Below, piece by piece: positions 1 through 8,145 of a stretch of 64,000 bases of DNA. How positions within the stretch are numbered: the first letter of the stretch is position 1; every line of letters starts with the position of its first letter. The position numbers and the translations under genes are program-made. Origin of the DNA: Parabacteroides sp. An277. GTDB lineage: Bacteria > Bacteroidota > Bacteroidia > Bacteroidales > Tannerellaceae. The DNA is taken from the NCBI RefSeq assembly GCF_002159645.1, contig NZ_NFJB01000001.1:124001-188000 (forward strand), written 5' to 3'. Under the pieces are notes generated by a model that worked only from the letters and a program-made list of their open reading frames with translations, searched no databases and was not told the DNA's origin.

Positions 1-215
1 TGATGCTGTCCGTGTTGGGGCAGGATTATTTCGTGTCGTACAACCGGGTGCCGTGGCTGCGCGATGCCCGCGTCAGCAGTGCGCTCAACGTCCGCATGGC
101 AGGCCCGAATGCCATCGAATGGCCGGAACTGGACATCGACCTGGAGATTGAGAGCCTGAAACATCCGGAGCGTTACCCGCTGGTGATGAAGCGGTCGCCG
201 CTGGACATAGTATGA
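1..215 (+). CDS. DUF2442 domain protein, C-terminal part (partial)
   Basis: This is the last 70 or so residues of a protein that begins before the window. The tail has the DUF2442 pattern: a YF-x-Y-x3-PWL stretch, then IEWPELDIDLEIESL and a YPL ending. DUF2442 proteins are small, of unknown biochemical role, and often sit beside DUF4160 proteins; the neighbour on that side lies outside the window. It stops at TGA 213-215. The first ATG in view (position 3) is probably internal. Confidence 0.7.
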   Translation, partial: MLSVLGQDYFVSYNRVPWLRDARVSSALNVRMAGPNAIEWPELDIDLEIESLKHPERYPLVMKRSPLDIV

Positions 216-251
216 GCCTCATCTTTAGAGGAAGATTCCTTTAGAAACATC

Positions 252-455
252 AAGAAGCACTGTCGGCATGTCCAGCGGTGCTTCTTCTGCAAAAGAAGCC
301 GTGTGGAAGGCATGGAAAGCGCTTCTTTTCCTCAAGAAGCGGTGTGGAAGGCGTAGACGGTGCTTCTTTTCGTCAAGAAGCGGCGTGGAAGGCGTAGACA
401 GCGGTTCTTGGGCAAAAGCGACGGCGTGGAAGATATTTCCGGCGTTTCTGCTTGA
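252..455. repeat. 41-bp tandem palindrome array (about 5 units)
   Basis: Units begin at 252, 293, 334, 375 and about 415, an exact 41-bp step. Each junction forms a hairpin of GCTTCTT, six bases, AAGAAGC (280-299, 321-340, 362-381), with a roughly 21-bp spacer close to TGTGGAAGGCGTAGACGG. The last unit is degenerate. The array fills the gap between the DUF2442 gene and the promoter of the DUF6261 gene. Confidence 0.85.
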
Positions 456-473
456 TTTTTAACGCCAAAAGCC

Positions 474-481
474 TATCTTTG
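474..481 (+). promoter_or_regulatory. Bacteroidetes -7 box of the DUF6261 gene
   Basis: TATCTTTG matches the Bacteroidetes -7 consensus TAnnTTTG and lies 29 bp before the ATG at 511. No clear TTTG -33 box was seen. Confidence 0.55.
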
Positions 482-510
482 CGCTACGTACAACCCAAAA
501 CTAACAGATT

Positions 511-1207
511 ATGAAAAAGATTAAATCCTTCGGCATCTCTGCCCTCCGAGGAAACGACGCCCGTCGGTCTCACCAACGCCGTCGCCGCCCTCGAAACGGC
601 TTACAACCAGTTCGACATCGCCCTCGAAAGTGCGGCTGCCAACCCCGATGTGGCCACCGCTGCCGCTGCCGACACCGCCCGAGACCAGGCCTGGCGCGGT
701 GTGAACAACTATCTCACCGCCATGTTGGCGCATCCCGACGAGGAGAAACGGACGCTCGCCCGCATGTTCAAGGACGAGTTCGACAAGTACGGCGACCCCA
801 CCAACCTGTCGCAGACCGAGGAGAGCGGCGTGCTGCACAATCTCCTGCAAGACACCCGTTCCTATGCCTCGCACCTGACGGAGCCTATCTACCTGGATGC
901 TTGGCTGAACGACCTCAATGCCAAAGAGGAAGCCTTCCTCGAAGCCGTCGCCGCGCGCAACCGCAGCGAAGCCTCCCGCGCCGCCCGCATCGGTCAGGTG
1001 AAGGAGACCCGCACCGCCGCCGAGACCGCCTACCGCACGCTGGTGGACACGGTGAACGCCCTCGCCCTGCTGAACGGCGATGCGGATTATGCCGACTTCA
1101 TCGACCACGTGAACGCGATGATAGACCGACAGAAGCAAGTGATAAAGACGCGGGCGACCAACCATGCGAAGAAGAAGGAGGACGAGAAGCCGGGCGAACT
1201 TTCATGA
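511..1207 (+). pseudogene. DUF6261 family protein, frameshifted near its start
   Basis: The opening MKKIKSFGISAL is typical of DUF6261 proteins and starts at ATG 511, but the helical body (NAVAALETAYNQFD through KTRATNHAKKKEDE) is read in the next frame. The frames join cleanly if one C is removed from the CCC run near 541-544, giving about 231 residues, the usual family length. The gene therefore has a one-base insertion, either a real recent mutation or a sequencing error. Function is unknown; the family is alpha-helical and common in gut Bacteroidales. An internal ATG at 650 could give a truncated product, but that would lose the family's N-terminus. Confidence 0.7.
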
Positions 1208-1243
1208 CGGACGATGAACTGAAAGTTCTAAAAGCCACAAGGT

Positions 1244-1462
1244 CTATGAGAAAATGCCGGTCTCTATTTCATGCTCCAGAAAATCATAGACGTAGAGCGG
1301 GCTTTGGAAATAAAGCCCCGTGCGGCTGTCGTTCAATTTAGCGAATGTATCCGAAGTGTACAAGGTGTCGAGCGCCGTTTCCATATCCATGTGGCGGCGC
1401 TCCATCAACAAAAGTACCAAGTCTTTCGTCAGGCACTCTTTCATATATTCTGTCCCAGTCAT
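1244..1462 (-). CDS. Small partner protein of the DUF3990 cassette
   Basis: A 72-residue protein ending the three-gene cassette. Its ATG overlaps the DUF3990 stop codon (ATGA at 1459-1462), so it is very likely translationally coupled. The sequence is helical at first (LLLMERRHMDMETALDTLY), then has a conserved-looking TGLYFQSPLYVYDFLEHE tail. Small proteins of this kind accompany DUF3990 proteins in Bacteroidales and Firmicutes. An antitoxin or accessory role is inferred from the position only. Confidence 0.6.
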   Translation of the reverse strand: MTGTEYMKECLTKDLVLLLMERRHMDMETALDTLYTSDTFAKLNDSRTGLYFQSPLYVYDFLEHEIETGIFS

Positions 1463-1935
1463 AGCTTTCTTAATAATTTGATGGCACGTTCTGTCCCGAA
1501 GAAATATTGGAAGGTTATCCCCCGCATGTATTTCAAACGTTCGAGAAACGTGGGTAGGTCGATGTTATGTTCTATATAATTTCGTATTTGCAATCCCACA
1601 CGGTCATTGGCGATGGGACCATATACAATGTCATAATCGTGTACAGGCGTATTGGGATTAGGATTGTTACGGTTGGCGAATATAAACTCAGCCCATTCTT
1701 CATTATATGCCGCAAAGTACTTGGTCCGGAGTGAGGCGGAGGCTTGTTCGTCAAACTCAAAGACATTCACCACCGGTTCCATGTCCAATTGTATGGCTTT
1801 ATAGGAAGCCATCTCGAATGCCTGCTGCCTGTCTTCCGAAAGGTAGAAGCCTTTGCCGAAGTCCTTGTTAGGCTTCGAACGGGACAAGTCGATTTCCGTT
1901 ATCTCCATTGTGGAGCCATGGTACAAGAGCTTCAT
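1459..1935 (-). CDS. DUF3990 protein, ADP-ribosyltransferase-like putative toxin
   Basis: About 158 residues starting MKLLYHGST. The start at 1935 is chosen because it overlaps the upstream stop by four bases; an in-frame ATG at 1962 lies inside the upstream gene. DUF3990 belongs to the ADP-ribosyltransferase superfamily, and the N-terminal YHGS plus DFGKGFYLS.D.QQA segments match the NAD-binding part of that fold. The middle carries F.FD and the HDYDIVYGPIANDRV stretch typical of the family. It sits between two small proteins with 4-bp overlaps on both sides, as in a toxin operon. Toxicity and substrate are not shown by the sequence. Confidence 0.75.
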   Translation of the reverse strand: MKLLYHGSTMEITEIDLSRSKPNKDFGKGFYLSEDRQQAFEMASYKAIQLDMEPVVNVFEFDEQASASLRTKYFAAYNEEWAEFIFANRNNPNPNTPVHDYDIVYGPIANDRVGLQIRNYIEHNIDLPTFLERLKYMRGITFQYFFGTERAIKLLRKL

Positions 1936-2156
1936 GCGATGGCCCCTCCCTGGCGGCGGCAATAGGCTGTAAGGTCATCCAGCACGTCTTCCATTCGCAG
2001 CGTGTGCATAATATTATAATGTAAGTTGATGAGGCTGATGCCTTTAAACCGTCGTAAATAACGGAACGCCTGGCTTTGCGTCAGGTGTTTGGCTTTAGCA
2101 AATTCCGAAATAATGGCAACGACGTATTCTACTTTATTGTGAATTTCTTTATCCAT
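1932..2156 (-). CDS. DUF3791 protein, first gene of the DUF3990 cassette
   Basis: A 74-residue protein starting MDKEIHNKVEYVVAIISEFAK. The start at 2156 is preferred over an in-frame ATG at 2195 because the family begins here. It has the DUF3791 shape: an amphipathic helix, then LTQSQAFRYLRRFKGISLI and a LHYNIMHTLRMEDVLDDL ending. DUF3791 genes are recurrent companions of DUF3990 genes and are plausible antitoxins, but the direction of the toxin-antitoxin relation is inferred from gene order only. The stop overlaps the next start (ATGA). Confidence 0.7.
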   Translation of the reverse strand: MDKEIHNKVEYVVAIISEFAKAKHLTQSQAFRYLRRFKGISLINLHYNIMHTLRMEDVLDDLTAYCRRQGGAIA

Positions 2157-2299
2157 GCTACATGCTGATTTCGTGTTCTGTGCACAAAAATACACAAAAG
2201 AAATGAAACGGAAACAGTTTTCTAATTGTATTTTAGAAGAGCAGCTTGTGATACCGATGAATTATGGGGTCTCTTCAAAATTCCTACAAAATCCGCTCC

Positions 2300-2307
2300 T
2301 ACCTTTG
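2300..2307 (+). promoter_or_regulatory. -7 box of the EamA gene
   Basis: TACCTTTG, a TAnnTTTG match, lies 48 bp before the ATG at 2355. Confidence 0.5.
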
Positions 2308-2354
2308 CGCAGATACAATAACTTTGCAACCGACTTAAAAACAGGAAAGCGATT

Positions 2355-2771
2355 ATGTGGAAATACTATGCACTGCTGTCCGCCCTCTTTGCCGCGCTGA
2401 CCGCCATCTTCGCCAAGGTGGGCGTGAAGGACATTAATTCAGATTTGGCTACGGCTATCCGCACCACCGTCATCCTGCTGCTGACGTGGGGCATCGTGCT
2501 CTTCGGACAGCACGTGGGCGAGATAAGGGAGATACCGCGTCATGCCTAGCTCTTCCTCGTGCTGAGCGGCGTGGCGACGGGACTGTCGTGGCTGTTCTAT
2601 TTCAAGGCACTGCAGACAGGCGACGTGTCGCGCGTGGCGCCGATAGACAAGCTGAGCGTCGTCATCACCATCTGCCTGTCGTTCCTGTTTCTGAAGGAAC
2701 CGGTCAGCCTGCGGGTGGTGGCGGGCACGCTGCTGATTACGGGCGGAAGCATCATCATGTTAATCAAGTAA
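2355..2771 (+). pseudogene. EamA-family transporter with an in-frame amber stop
   Basis: The frame encodes a four-helix EamA (DMT superfamily) membrane protein of about 138 residues: WKYYALLSALFAALTAIFAK at the start, ATGLSWLFYFKALQTGD in the middle, and a final helix ending GGSIIMLIK. A TAG codon at 2547-2549 interrupts it after IPRHA. Homologues I recall carry Trp at that place, so TGG to TAG, a single G-to-A change, would explain it. Proteins of this half-size class probably work as dimers and export small solutes; the substrate is unknown. The gene is inactive unless the stop is read through or is a sequencing error. Confidence 0.75.
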
Positions 2772-2778
2772 GCGCAGG

Positions 2779-3495
2779 TCAGATGCTGTTGGTTATCTGT
2801 TCTTTTACCTTACTCCATGCATTTGTATTGAAGAGACAACAACGGTCCATTGTCTGATACATCTCTTTAAAACGGCTTGCCGGAATCACAAAACTCAGCA
2901 CATTGCTTTCTACATAAGGGCGCACGGAAGGGTCAAGCAGACCTATAAACGTACGACGGCCGCCTGTTCTGTTTTCTTTTACGGCTTGGGCTACAACTGA
3001 TGAACAGCCTGAGCCGAAAATGCAGGAGACAGCATCATCGGCGTTATTGTCGAAGAATGCCCAAGTTGCCAGTCCTGACAGCATGTCGGGAGTAGCAAAA
3101 AACAAAATCCCTTCCATGGGTTCAAAACTCTCTACGCGGTCAATCCGTATGAAATTAAGATACTTTTTAGCAGCCGGCCGTATATCAAGCCGTTCAATGC
3201 ACGTTATCACATCTTCCGGAGAAGCCTTGTAGCGTTCTTTATGTGACACAAAGCCGGGCACATGCTCAGGCATCGGCGCAAAGGCGGTATAGAGCTTGCC
3301 ACCGCCACAACCGATGGTCTCGGCATTCAGGCTAAGCCCTTTCCCTTTTCTCGCGGCATCCATTCCCTTAAAGAGACAACCGTTTATCTTATCTGTATCT
3401 GCCACCGGTTCGTTATCATAATAGAACAGAAGCGGAAGTTCCGCCGTTTCACCAAAAGCCTGGCGGTATTTGCTGATGAATGTCTGAGTATCCAT
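2779..3495 (-). CDS. DUF169 family protein
   Basis: A 238-residue protein with the DUF169 pattern: ELPLLFYYD near residue 20, a GCLFKGMDAARKGKGL segment, the cysteine- and glycine-rich GCGGGKLYTAF block near residue 62, and a C-terminal FVIPASRFKEMY. Cysteines also occur in SCIFGSGCSSV. The family is widespread in anaerobes; its function is unknown, and a cofactor-binding or redox role is only a guess from the conserved Cys. It is convergent with the EamA gene, 7 bp apart, and divergent from the response regulator. Confidence 0.8.
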   Translation of the reverse strand: MDTQTFISKYRQAFGETAELPLLFYYDNEPVADTDKINGCLFKGMDAARKGKGLSLNAETIGCGGGKLYTAFAPMPEHVPGFVSHKERYKASPEDVITCIERLDIRPAAKKYLNFIRIDRVESFEPMEGILFFATPDMLSGLATWAFFDNNADDAVSCIFGSGCSSVVAQAVKENRTGGRRTFIGLLDPSVRPYVESNVLSFVIPASRFKEMYQTMDRCCLFNTNAWSKVKEQITNSI

Positions 3496-3577
3496 ATCTT
3501 TTTCAGTATAAGTAGTTTTGTGGGTAAATATAGTGAAAAATCCTATCCTTCTTCAATATATCTTCAAATTTCCCTAT

Positions 3578-3585
3578 TACCTTTG
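3578..3585 (+). promoter_or_regulatory. -7 box of the two-component operon
   Basis: TACCTTTG fits TAnnTTTG and lies 25 bp before the response-regulator ATG at 3611. Confidence 0.6.
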
Positions 3586-3610
3586 CTTCCATGTTTATTC
3601 ATCAAACGCA

Positions 3611-4288
3611 ATGAAACTGCTGATAATCGAAGACGAAAGGGAGCTGTCGGCCAGCATCGTGACCTATCTCAGTTCCGAAAACTATGTGTGCGAGCAGGCT
3701 TTCACCTACGCTGAAGCGCTGGAGAAGGTCGGGCTCTACGACTACGACTGTGTGCTGCTCGACCTGATGCTGCCCGGCGGCAACGGGCTGGACATCCTGC
3801 GCGAGATACGGAAGCGGCAGAATCCGGTCGGGGTTATCATCGTATCTGCCAAAGACTCGCTGGACGACAAGGTGCGGGGACTGGAAATCGGGGCGGACGA
3901 CTACCTTGCCAAGCCTTTCCACCTGCCCGAACTCTCGATGCGTATCTACGCCATCATCCGCCGCCGTGAGTTTGCCGGAGGAAACCTACTGCACAGCAAC
4001 GGCATCGAAATCAACCTGCCTGCCAAGTTGGTCAGCGTGAAGGGTCGCCCCGTCGTACTGACACGCACGGAATACGAACTGCTGCTCTTCTTCATCGGCA
4101 ATGCGGGCAAGGTGGTGTCGAAGGCAGCGATGGCAGAGCACCTCAGCGGCGACATGGCGGACATGCTGGATAGCCACGACTTCGTTTATACCCACATCAA
4201 GAACCTGAAGGCAAAGCTGGCGGAGGCGGGCGTGAGGGACTGCGTCAAGAATGTGTATGGGACGGGGTATAAATGGATAGAGTTATGA
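3611..4288 (+). CDS. OmpR-type response regulator
   Basis: A 225-residue transcription factor. The receiver domain (1-115) has acidic residues in IIEDERE, the phosphoacceptor Asp51 in VLLDLMLPG and Lys101 in LAKPF. The C-terminal winged helix (about 130-225) ends with GTGYKWIEL, typical of OmpR/PhoB proteins. The start at 3611 fits the MKLLIIEDE opening and the -7 box upstream; an in-frame ATG at 3518 lies before the promoter. Its stop overlaps the start of the sensor kinase gene (ATGA at 4285-4288), so the two are coupled. Downstream genes for diacylglycerol kinase, an outer-membrane receptor and a PAP2 phosphatase are likely targets or operon members. Confidence 0.92.
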   Translation: MKLLIIEDERELSASIVTYLSSENYVCEQAFTYAEALEKVGLYDYDCVLLDLMLPGGNGLDILREIRKRQNPVGVIIVSAKDSLDDKVRGLEIGADDYLAKPFHLPELSMRIYAIIRRREFAGGNLLHSNGIEINLPAKLVSVKGRPVVLTRTEYELLLFFIGNAGKVVSKAAMAEHLSGDMADMLDSHDFVYTHIKNLKAKLAEAGVRDCVKNVYGTGYKWIEL

Positions 4289-5314
4289 AAAGTCTTTCCC
4301 GTAAGATGCTGACGCAGTTTGCTGCTTGCCACGCCGCTGTTTTATTTCCTGACGAAACATTATTATGCCGAAGACATGATAGACATCATCGAGGCGGTGG
4401 GACAAGGACAGCCCATCCCCGCGCTCGACTTGGAGGAGGACATCATGCACGGCATCATGATACAGTTCGGTGTCATCACCGTGGTCTTGGCAGTCGCTAT
4501 TGTGCTGACCGTGCGTTTCATCTCCCGTCGGCTGTGGAAACCTTTCGACGAGATGCTTCTCCGGATAGAAGGCTTCCGGCTGGAGGACGGCAAACTGCCC
4601 GCCTTGCCCGAAAGCGATGTAGAAGAGTTTGCCCGGCTGAACCGCACGCTGACGGCCTTGATGGAAGGCAGCCTCGCCAGCTATCGTACGCAGAAAGAGT
4701 TCACCGAAAACGCCTCGCACGAGTTGCAGACTCCGCTCGCCGTCTTCCAAAGCAAACTCGACCTCCTGCTTCAGCAGCCCGACCTGACCCGGCAGCAGGC
4801 GGAACTGATGCAGATCCTGTACGAGACTTCCAACCGCCTCTCCCGGCTGAACCGTAACCTGCTGTTGCTTGCCAAGATAGACAACCGCCAATACGGACAG
4901 ATGGAAGACATCAACCTGACCCGTTTTCTCGAGGAGCAGGCTTCCTATCTGCAAAGCATCACGGGCGACATCTTCTTTTATGAAGAGTTTACGAACAGCG
5001 GCCTGACCGTCCGTGCCAACCGCACGCTATTAGAAAGCCTCGTGAACAACCTTGTGGTCAACGCCGTCCGATACAACCGCCCGGGAGGTGAAATATACCT
5101 TACCGTGTCGGATCGGGAACTTACGGTATCGAACACCTCTGATGAGCCTGCGCTGGATGCCCGGCTGATATTCAACCGCTTCTACCGTCCGTCTGAAAAG
5201 GTGAAGGGCAACGGGCTGGGGCTCGCCATCGTCCGTGCCATCTGCGAATATCATGGGTGGAAAGTGGAGTATCAGTATAGAGATAACAGGCACTGTTTCA
5301 TAGTGAACTTCTGA
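4285..5314 (+). pseudogene. Sensor histidine kinase, frameshifted in its first membrane helix
   Basis: The expected start at 4285 gives MKSLSRKMLTQF and then leaves frame. From about 4319 the next frame gives LLLATPLFYFLTKHYY (membrane helix 1), a short periplasmic loop, helix 2 (MIQFGVITVVLAVAIVLTV), a HisKA domain with phosphoacceptor His in ASHELQTPLAVF, and a HATPase with NNLVVNAVRYN and NGLGLAIV. Removing one T from the TTT run at 4318-4320 restores a single 342-residue protein. In the sequence as given only a non-standard TTG start at 4319 could make the kinase. It is either a fresh loss-of-function mutation or a sequencing error. Confidence 0.75.
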
Positions 5315-5330
5315 AAAACAAATTTCAGAA

Positions 5331-5693
5331 ATGAAAGGGAAAAGAAAATTTTCTATCAGAGATAGACTCAAAAGTTTTAGATATGCTGTAAATGGATTAA
5401 AACTATTGGTGTTTCGAGAACATAATGCACGAATACATGTACTTGCAACAGTCATAGCTATACTTGGAGGTTTTTTTCTGAAACTTGGTAGTATGGAGTG
5501 GATTGTTATATTGATAGTCATCGCCATTGTGTTTATTGCAGAGTTATTCAATACTGCTCTTGAACATTTATGTGACTTTGTTAAGCCAGAATATAATCAA
5601 GTAATAAAAGAAGTAAAAGACTTAGCTGCAGGTGCAGTCCTGGTAAGTGCGATGTTGGCTGTGACAATCGGAATTATATTACTATTTGCATAA
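5331..5693 (+). CDS. dgkA: Diacylglycerol kinase family protein
   Basis: A 120-residue membrane protein of the prokaryotic DgkA family, which phosphorylates diacylglycerol (or undecaprenol) to the phosphatidic form. The signature AELFNTALEHLCDFVKPEYN is followed by IKEVKDLAAGAVLV, and there are three hydrophobic helices. It is 16 bp after the kinase gene. The coding sequence is visibly more AT-rich than its neighbours, which may mean separate acquisition. Elsewhere, dgkA genes beside PmrAB-type systems recycle diacylglycerol released during lipid A modification; a similar job here is inference. Confidence 0.88.
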   Translation: MKGKRKFSIRDRLKSFRYAVNGLKLLVFREHNARIHVLATVIAILGGFFLKLGSMEWIVILIVIAIVFIAELFNTALEHLCDFVKPEYNQVIKEVKDLAAGAVLVSAMLAVTIGIILLFA

Positions 5694-5758
5694 TCATTCC
5701 TTAATGAATGGGAGGCATTCTTGTCTCGTAACTTCAAAATATCCCCAAATTCGTAGAC

Positions 5759-5766
5759 TATTTTTG
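5759..5766 (+). promoter_or_regulatory. -7 box before the outer-membrane receptor gene
   Basis: TATTTTTG matches TAnnTTTG, 14 bp before ATG 5781. It leaves a very short leader, so the second ATG at 5790 is a possible start. Confidence 0.45.
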
Positions 5767-5780
5767 CCTCAGCTTAAACA

Positions 5781-8144
5781 ATGAAAGTTATGGCAAAAAG
5801 AATATGGATTATCATAGCCTGTTGCTTATGTCGGCAGTTCTTGTATGGCGTAGATAGCAAGCATAGTGTAGTAGGATTGATCGTCGATGGTATTTCCGGC
5901 CAGCCGCTGGAGTTTGCCGATGTCGCTTTCTACCGGGCGGCAGACAGCGTGTTTGTCCGCGGAAACGTCACCGACGCGGACGGCCGATTTGCTTTTGCCG
6001 CGGTAGAGGCAGGGACGTATTACGTGGAATACAGCTTTGTAGGATATGAGACGCACCGTTCGCCTTCCTTCAAGGTGGAGGAACAGCGGACGCTGGATGT
6101 AGGCACGTTCTACCTACACCCATCTTTAGAAGAGTTGGGCGAGGTGGTGGTCCGGGGCCGCCGCTCCACCTATGAGCAACACATCGACAGACGGGTGTTC
6201 AACGTGGGCAGCGATCTGATGAGCACATCCGGCTCGGTCAGCGACCTGATGCGCAACATTCCCTCCGTGCAGGTGGATGTGGAAGGGCACGTCAGCCTGC
6301 GGGGCAGCGAGAATGTCAATATCCTGATAGACGGCAAGCCCTCCACGCTGATGAATGCCCGCACCCGTGCCGATGCGCTCCGCCAGATTCCCGCAAGCGA
6401 GATAGAGCGGATTGAAGTCATCACCAATCCCTCGGCCGCCTACAAGCCCGACGGGGTGAGCGGCATCATCAACCTCATCCTGAGAAAGGAAAAACAAAAA
6501 GGATGGAGCGGAAATGTGTCTGCCAATGTAGGAACGGGAGGCCGGAGGAATGCCACGCTCTCTACTGCCTACAATGCGGGAAACGTCACTTTGTCTGCCA
6601 GCTATGGCATACGGCGCGATTTGTACGAACCCCATATCTCGGATAACCGTACGAGGGATGACAGCACGTTGGCCTATACTTCCCAACTGACTACGGGCAG
6701 GGCACATCCGGTTTCGCACATCGTCCGTGCCGGGGTGGATTGGAAAATGGACCGCAACGACCGCCTGCAAGTGAACGGGAACTATACCCGTACACACTTC
6801 ATCCGTACCGAGAATATCTATACCACAGACCTGAACGCCCGGCAGGACATTACCTATCAGGGCGTCCGTTACCGCTACGACAACGAGAATGTGAAAGGTT
6901 GGGAAGTTGGTAGCAGTTATACGCACACCTTCGGCAAAGACCACGAGCTGACGGCAGACTACAGCTATTCCTCGCTCGAAGGTTTGGAGGACAACCAATA
7001 TGCCACGTATTCCACCGACAGCACGACAAAGGACAATACTCAAATCTGGCAGGCGTATTACCAGCATCTGTTTCATCTGATTTATCACCGTCAGTTCAAT
7101 GAGCACCTGAAGCTGGACATCGGTTATGAACTGGATGCCTTGCAGACCGACCTGAATTTCCACGTACAGAACTTGGAAGGGGATGTCTTCGTACCTGACA
7201 GAAACCGCACGAATGACTTCACCAATAACGAAACGAACCACGCCCTGTACGCTACGATGGAATATAAGCAAGGGGCATGGGGCTTGTTGTTCGGTATCAG
7301 CCCGGAACTGATGCGGATAAAGTCACATCTTCACAGCCTGGACAGCATCGTAACAAATGATTATTGGATGGTGTACCCGACGCTGCATGTTTCGTATGCC
7401 ATAGACGAGCAGAACGAACTGCAACTGAATTACAGCCTTCGCGTGAACCGTCCTGAAGCGGACGACCTAAATCCCTTCCCCGAATACCAGAACCCTCTGA
7501 CACTAAAAGCCGGAAATCCTTACTTGAAGCCGGAAAAGGTACATTCCGTTGAGGCTGGTTACCAATGGCGGAAAGGCGGCACAACGGTGCTTGGGACACT
7601 CTATTACCGTTATGTGACCCACAAACTGACAGCCGTGACCCGCTATCTGCCTACGGGTGTGCTGCTCACTACCAAGGAAAATCTGAACAATGGTTCATCG
7701 GCCGGCGCGGAATTTATCTTGAACACAGCCGTCGGCAAATGGCTTACGCTCAATATGAACGGTAACTTGTTTTACGACCAGATAGACGCAACCCGCCTTG
7801 GATATGGCAGCCGGAAAGATGCTGTGGCATGGAGTGCCTCGCTGAATGCTGATTTCACACCTTTCAAAAATGCCTTGATTCAACTGAACAGCCGTTATCT
7901 GTCTCCTTCGCTGTTGGCGCAAGGCAAGCGCGAAGGCACATTCACTACGGACATTGGTGCCAAATATGAGATACCTCGCCTGCACCTTTCGTTTACAGCA
8001 ACGCTGTCGGATGTATTCAATACGTTCAAGAAAGTATATACCATAGACACTCCTCAACTTCAGCAACGCTTGGAGCAAAAAATGAATACACGTGTATTCT
8101 ATATTGGAATCGCATGGAATTTTAATACCTTAAAGCAAAAGTGA
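5781..8144 (+). CDS. TonB-dependent-receptor-like outer-membrane beta-barrel protein
   Basis: A 787-residue secreted protein. After the signal peptide comes a carboxypeptidase-D regulatory-like domain (about 30-115, VVGLIVDGISGQPLEFADV), then a plug domain (SVSDLMRNIPSVQVDVEG, VSLRGSENVNILIDGKPS) and a long C-terminal barrel of the OMP_b-brl_3 type ending IGIAWNFNTLKQK. Such proteins are receptor-like; many Bacteroidetes members have no known ligand. It follows dgkA with its own -7 box and is one base from the PAP2 gene, so those two are likely co-transcribed. A role in envelope lipid handling is inferred from the neighbours. Confidence 0.85.
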   Translation: MKVMAKRIWIIIACCLCRQFLYGVDSKHSVVGLIVDGISGQPLEFADVAFYRAADSVFVRGNVTDADGRFAFAAVEAGTYYVEYSFVGYETHRSPSFKVEEQRTLDVGTFYLHPSLEELGEVVVRGRRSTYEQHIDRRVFNVGSDLMSTSGSVSDLMRNIPSVQVDVEGHVSLRGSENVNILIDGKPSTLMNARTRADALRQIPASEIERIEVITNPSAAYKPDGVSGIINLILRKEKQKGWSGNVSANVGTGGRRNATLSTAYNAGNVTLSASYGIRRDLYEPHISDNRTRDDSTLAYTSQLTTGRAHPVSHIVRAGVDWKMDRNDRLQVNGNYTRTHFIRTENIYTTDLNARQDITYQGVRYRYDNENVKGWEVGSSYTHTFGKDHELTADYSYSSLEGLEDNQYATYSTDSTTKDNTQIWQAYYQHLFHLIYHRQFNEHLKLDIGYELDALQTDLNFHVQNLEGDVFVPDRNRTNDFTNNETNHALYATMEYKQGAWGLLFGISPELMRIKSHLHSLDSIVTNDYWMVYPTLHVSYAIDEQNELQLNYSLRVNRPEADDLNPFPEYQNPLTLKAGNPYLKPEKVHSVEAGYQWRKGGTTVLGTLYYRYVTHKLTAVTRYLPTGVLLTTKENLNNGSSAGAEFILNTAVGKWLTLNMNGNLFYDQIDATRLGYGSRKDAVAWSASLNADFTPFKNALIQLNSRYLSPSLLAQGKREGTFTTDIGAKYEIPRLHLSFTATLSDVFNTFKKVYTIDTPQLQQRLEQKMNTRVFYIGIAWNFNTLKQK

Positions 8145-8145
8145 A

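Noticed and set aside
6126-7271. Long antisense open frame in the receptor gene
   Set aside because: Shadow of a GC-rich coding strand; no family features, while the plus strand encodes a clear receptor.
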